A DNA stretch of 42,256 bases, from the NCBI GenBank assembly GCA_015056125.1, contig SVGW01000022.1, positions 1 through 42,256 on the forward strand, given 5' to 3'. Source of the DNA: Clostridiales bacterium (GTDB lineage: Bacteria; Bacillota; Clostridia; Christensenellales; Aristaeellaceae). Both the position numbers and the translations under genes were made by a program. Shown one piece after another: positions 40,043 to 42,256 of the stretch. The number at the start of each line of letters is the position of its first letter. Positions within the stretch are counted from its first letter, which is position 1. The notes beneath the pieces are model-generated. The model saw only the letters and a list, made by a program, of their open reading frames with translations. It did not search any database and was not told the origin of the DNA.

Positions 40043-40198
40043 TCAAGCTTCGGTAAAGGCGTCTTTGCCCAGGCCGCAGATGGGGCATACCCAATCATCC
40101 GGGATATCTTCCCAGGCCGTGCCGGGGGCGATGCCGCTATCAGGATCGCCAACTTCGGGATCGTAAATGTAACCGCAGGGACATTCAAACTTTTTCAT
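40043..40198 (-). CDS. Rubredoxin (51 residues)
   Basis: Rubredoxin is a small electron carrier with one iron held by four Cys, used by anaerobes in oxygen and peroxide reduction. The 51-residue protein has the family run [15 protein letters not shown] and the second ligand pair CPICG near residue 38. The first pair is ECPCG, that is C-X-C instead of the usual C-X-X-C. AAAGGAGAAATG precedes ATG 40198. It is transcribed alone; a TATAAT (40269-40274) and a leader with hairpin GGAAAGC/GCTTTCC (40229-40249) lie upstream. Confidence 0.93.
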   Translation of the reverse strand: MKKFECPCGYIYDPEVGDPDSGIAPGTAWEDIPDDWVCPICGLGKDAFTEA

Positions 40199-40228
40199 AA
40201 TCATTTCTCCTTTAAAATCATTTTTGAA

Positions 40229-40274
40229 GGAAAGCTTTTCTTGCTTTCCGGAGCTTCCTTACGTTTTTATTATA
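40229..40274 (-). promoter_or_regulatory. Rubredoxin promoter and leader hairpin
   Basis: On the minus strand TATAAT (40269-40274) without a clear -35; the leader of about 65 bases contains a 7-bp stem (GGAAAGC/GCTTTCC) with a 7-base loop, ending about 30 bases before the start codon. Confidence 0.5.
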
Positions 40275-40324
40275 CACAGCTTCCATGAGCTTGAAACAAA
40301 ATAAAATAAAAAAATTTGCAGCTA

Positions 40325-40353
40325 TTGACAGGGGAAAACCATAGGCTTATCCT
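40325..40353 (+). promoter_or_regulatory. Promoter of the RmlD-like gene
   Basis: TTGACA (40325-40330), 17 bases, TATCCT (40348-40353), just before the AGGAGG site of the gene. Confidence 0.7.
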
Positions 40354-40377
40354 AAATAAAAAAAGGAGGAGAAGAGC

Positions 40378-41184
40378 ATGAGAATATTATTAACCGGCGC
40401 CCAGGGCTTTGTAGGGGCGCGAATCCGGGAGCATATGCCGGTGATCGCTGCGCCTTCTTTGCGCAATGCTTCGTTGGATCAGGTGAAAAGGCTGATGGAT
40501 GAAATAAGGCCCGATGCCATTATCCACACTGCCGCTATATCGGATATTCCTGCCTGTGAAAAGGATCCGGAGGGCTCCTATCAGGCCAATGTGCTCCTGC
40601 CCGTCTATCTGGCCAAGGCGGCGGGGAGCAGCAAGCTTGTGATGTTCAGCTCCGATCAGGTGTATGCCGGCTGTGAGGAGGAAGGGCCCTATCAGGAAGA
40701 TATCGTGTGCCCGCCCAACCGATATGCGAAGCAGAAATTGGAAATGGAGCAGCGGGTATTGGATATGGCTCCGGACGCCGTGATGCTCAGGGCCACCTGG
40801 ATGTATGATATGCCCATCTATGGGGTGAAAAACCGGGGCAATTTTATCGTGAATATGCTCAAGGCCGCCGCAGAGCATGCGCCCCTTTCTTTTTCGGATA
40901 CTCAGTACCGGGGCGTTACCTACGCCCGGGAGGTGGCCCGGTGCACGGAGCTTTCCCTCTCTCTCCCTGGGGGCGCTTATAACTTTGGCAGCGAAAACCA
41001 CCTTTCCATGTATGAAACCGCTTGCTTCCTCCGGGATGAATTGCATTTGAATCTGCCCCTGGAGCGTGGGGAAAATAGGCATAATCTATGGATGAATTGC
41101 ACAAAACTGAAAGAAAATGGCATCCACTTTCCCTCCACCGTGGAAGGGCTACGCATGTGTATCCAGGATTATCAGCTGGGGTGA
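40378..41184 (+). CDS. RmlD-like NAD(P)-dependent sugar-nucleotide reductase / SDR
   Basis: The 268-residue protein is an extended short-chain dehydrogenase of the RmlD type: TGAQGFVG (glycine-rich NAD(P) site, residues 6-13), IIHTAAISDIPACE, the Ser in MFSSDQVY, and the catalytic YXXXK in NRYAKQKLE (about 121). RmlD reduces dTDP-4-keto-rhamnose, but no rmlABC neighbours are present, so the precise nucleotide sugar is unproven. GGAGGAG precedes ATG 40378. Confidence 0.85.
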   Translation: MRILLTGAQGFVGARIREHMPVIAAPSLRNASLDQVKRLMDEIRPDAIIHTAAISDIPACEKDPEGSYQANVLLPVYLAKAAGSSKLVMFSSDQVYAGCEEEGPYQEDIVCPPNRYAKQKLEMEQRVLDMAPDAVMLRATWMYDMPIYGVKNRGNFIVNMLKAAAEHAPLSFSDTQYRGVTYAREVARCTELSLSLPGGAYNFGSENHLSMYETACFLRDELHLNLPLERGENRHNLWMNCTKLKENGIHFPSTVEGLRMCIQDYQLG

Positions 41185-41192
41185 ATGGCGCA

Positions 41193-41221
41193 TTGCAGAG
41201 GCAGGAAAACTATGCTATAAT
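41193..41221 (+). promoter_or_regulatory. Promoter of the HAD phosphatase gene, with leader hairpin
   Basis: TTGCAG (41193-41198), 17 bases, TATAAT (41216-41221). In the leader GCACG pairs with CGTGC (about 41228-41250) and is followed by TTTT, a possible weak attenuator. Confidence 0.7.
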
Positions 41222-41275
41222 TTGAAGCGCACGCTGCGATGCACGTGCTTTTACCAAGCATAAAAGGAGATTATC

Positions 41276-42103
41276 ATGAACGCTGCAGACCGGCATCTGA
41301 TTGCTACGGATTTGGATGATACCATCCTGAGCCAGCTTTATTCCCTGAGCGCAAAATCTACCAGTAAGCTGATGGCATTAAAGGAAGCCGGCCATATCGT
41401 GATGATTGCCACGGCCCGGCCCACCTGCCTGGCTTTGCCCTATTATCGCATTATGGGGCTGGATTCCCTTTTGTCCACCGTAAATGGAAATTATCTGTAT
41501 CATCCCGATGATCCGAAAATTCCTATGATTCGCCATGAATTAAATGAGGGGCAGATGCAATGGATCCTGGATGCTATGAAAAATGCGGGGATTAATGAAG
41601 GCTATTTGCATATAGATGATCTCATCTATCTTCACGGCCAGGAGCCTGATCATCCTTATTTCCATTTGATGTTTGGCCAAAGCGAGCTGCGCGTGGTGGA
41701 TCAATTGCCCCTTTTGCCCTGCGGCCGGTTTTTTGCCTTTTCGCCCACCATCGCTCAGGCCCAGGAAGCTGAAGCTCAGCTTGCCTCCTGCCAGGGGATC
41801 AATGTGATTACTCGTCCCAAAGAGGATGGCACGGCCCATATGGTGATCACCCCCGTTACGGCGGATAAGTGGTATACCGTGCAGGAAGCGGCCCGCTATT
41901 ACGGCATTGATGAAAAGAATATCTGGTGCTTTGGCGATGAAGAAAACGACCGCCTGATGGTGATGAATGCCGCCCATGGTCATGCTATGGTGAATGGAAA
42001 TCCCAAATTGGTGGCCGATATGCGTGCTCTGGGTAAGGGCGTCACCCGGCTGCCCTGCAGCGAGGACGGCGTAGGAGATATATTGGATCAGCTGCTGAAA
42101 TAA
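41276..42103 (+). CDS. Cof-type HAD-superfamily phosphatase
   Basis: The 275-residue protein has the HAD motif I DLDDTILS (about residues 11-18) with both Asp residues, motif II in MIATARPT, Lys of motif III around DKWYTV and motif IV GDEENDRLMV (about 226-235). The cap placement is that of Cof/YidA-type sugar or nucleotide phosphatases. Cytoplasmic. AAGGAGATTATC precedes the ATG. The promoter between it and the RmlD-like gene implies separate transcription. Typical substrates are sugar phosphates and FMN; no specific one can be assigned. Confidence 0.9.
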   Translation: MNAADRHLIATDLDDTILSQLYSLSAKSTSKLMALKEAGHIVMIATARPTCLALPYYRIMGLDSLLSTVNGNYLYHPDDPKIPMIRHELNEGQMQWILDAMKNAGINEGYLHIDDLIYLHGQEPDHPYFHLMFGQSELRVVDQLPLLPCGRFFAFSPTIAQAQEAEAQLASCQGINVITRPKEDGTAHMVITPVTADKWYTVQEAARYYGIDEKNIWCFGDEENDRLMVMNAAHGHAMVNGNPKLVADMRALGKGVTRLPCSEDGVGDILDQLLK

Positions 42104-42108
42104 AAATC

Positions 42109-42131
42109 AGGCCAGCCCGAAAGGCCGGCCT
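42109..42131 (-). terminator. Terminator facing the HAD gene
   Basis: On the minus strand AGGCCGGCC and GGCTGGCCT form a 9-bp stem (one G-T wobble) with a 5-base loop, followed by GATTTTTA. On the plus strand the wobble becomes an A-C mismatch, so it serves a leftward transcript from beyond the right edge better. No gene is seen from 42132 to the end. Confidence 0.6.
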
Positions 42132-42256
42132 CAGACTGTCAAAAAACCCCTGGGATGCGTCGAAGGGCCGTATTCCGCGAGCTCAAAGGTCGCCTTGCTT
42201 CCTACCGGTCGCAATTCTCCCTTTCGCTCGATTCCTCCGCTTCGCTGTATCCGCCA

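Noticed and set aside
42132-42256. Possible gene or mobile element at the right edge
   Set aside because: The stretch has no plausible frame or inverted repeat that can be completed within the window.

Overview
The window looks like chromosomal DNA from an anaerobic, Gram-positive member of the Clostridia, plausibly a gut bacterium near Christensenellales or Ruminococcaceae. The class follows from the ctsR-mcsA-mcsB-clpC operon, the ArsR/P1B-ATPase pair, the AGGAGG-type ribosome binding sites, the TTGACA-N17-TATAAT promoters and the rubredoxin. The order-level guess is weak. No tRNA, rRNA, CRISPR array, transposase, phage or plasmid gene was seen.

Left part (1-9400): an incomplete FAD-dependent oxidoreductase is divergent from a tandem pair of paralogous FAD oxidoreductases. 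A hairpin-rich spacer with an inverted pair of GC-rich repeats follows, then a uroporphyrinogen-decarboxylase-like (probably corrinoid/methyl-transfer type) protein. Next come an SplB-like radical SAM protein and uvrA, the latter with a LexA-like box inside its promoter.

Middle part (9400-28200): an XRE regulator; pyrF in an operon with an XRE-orotate phosphoribosyltransferase (OPRT) fusion whose catalytic residues look altered; a Nudix hydrolase with an Est30-like esterase; three secreted proteins of unknown function; the CtsR stress operon; an ArsR regulator with a heavy-metal P-type ATPase; a flotillin; an HD nucleotidase-like protein; and a histidine phosphatase.

Right part (28200-42256): two collinear minus-strand operons for carbohydrate processing. 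Operon B (33299 to 28291) encodes a clan GH-A glycosidase, a HIT protein, a GH105-like unsaturated uronyl hydrolase and a heparinase II/III-like lyase. Operon A (38915 to 34315) encodes an MBL-fold hydrolase, an amidohydrolase, a calcineurin-like phosphoesterase, a GH28-like beta-helix protein and a YdcF-like protein. A second XRE-OPRT fusion gene lies between them, divergent from operon B, and the shared promoter region holds two copies of a 10-bp repeat. An S51-type peptidase, rubredoxin (too short for usual ORF cut-offs), an RmlD-like reductase and a Cof-type HAD phosphatase complete the window.

The most interesting theme is the two XRE regulators carrying degenerate OPRT domains, one beside UMP synthesis and one beside uronate-glycan catabolism. 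They suggest a little-described class of regulators that sense PRPP, orotate or a related nucleotide with a retired enzyme fold.
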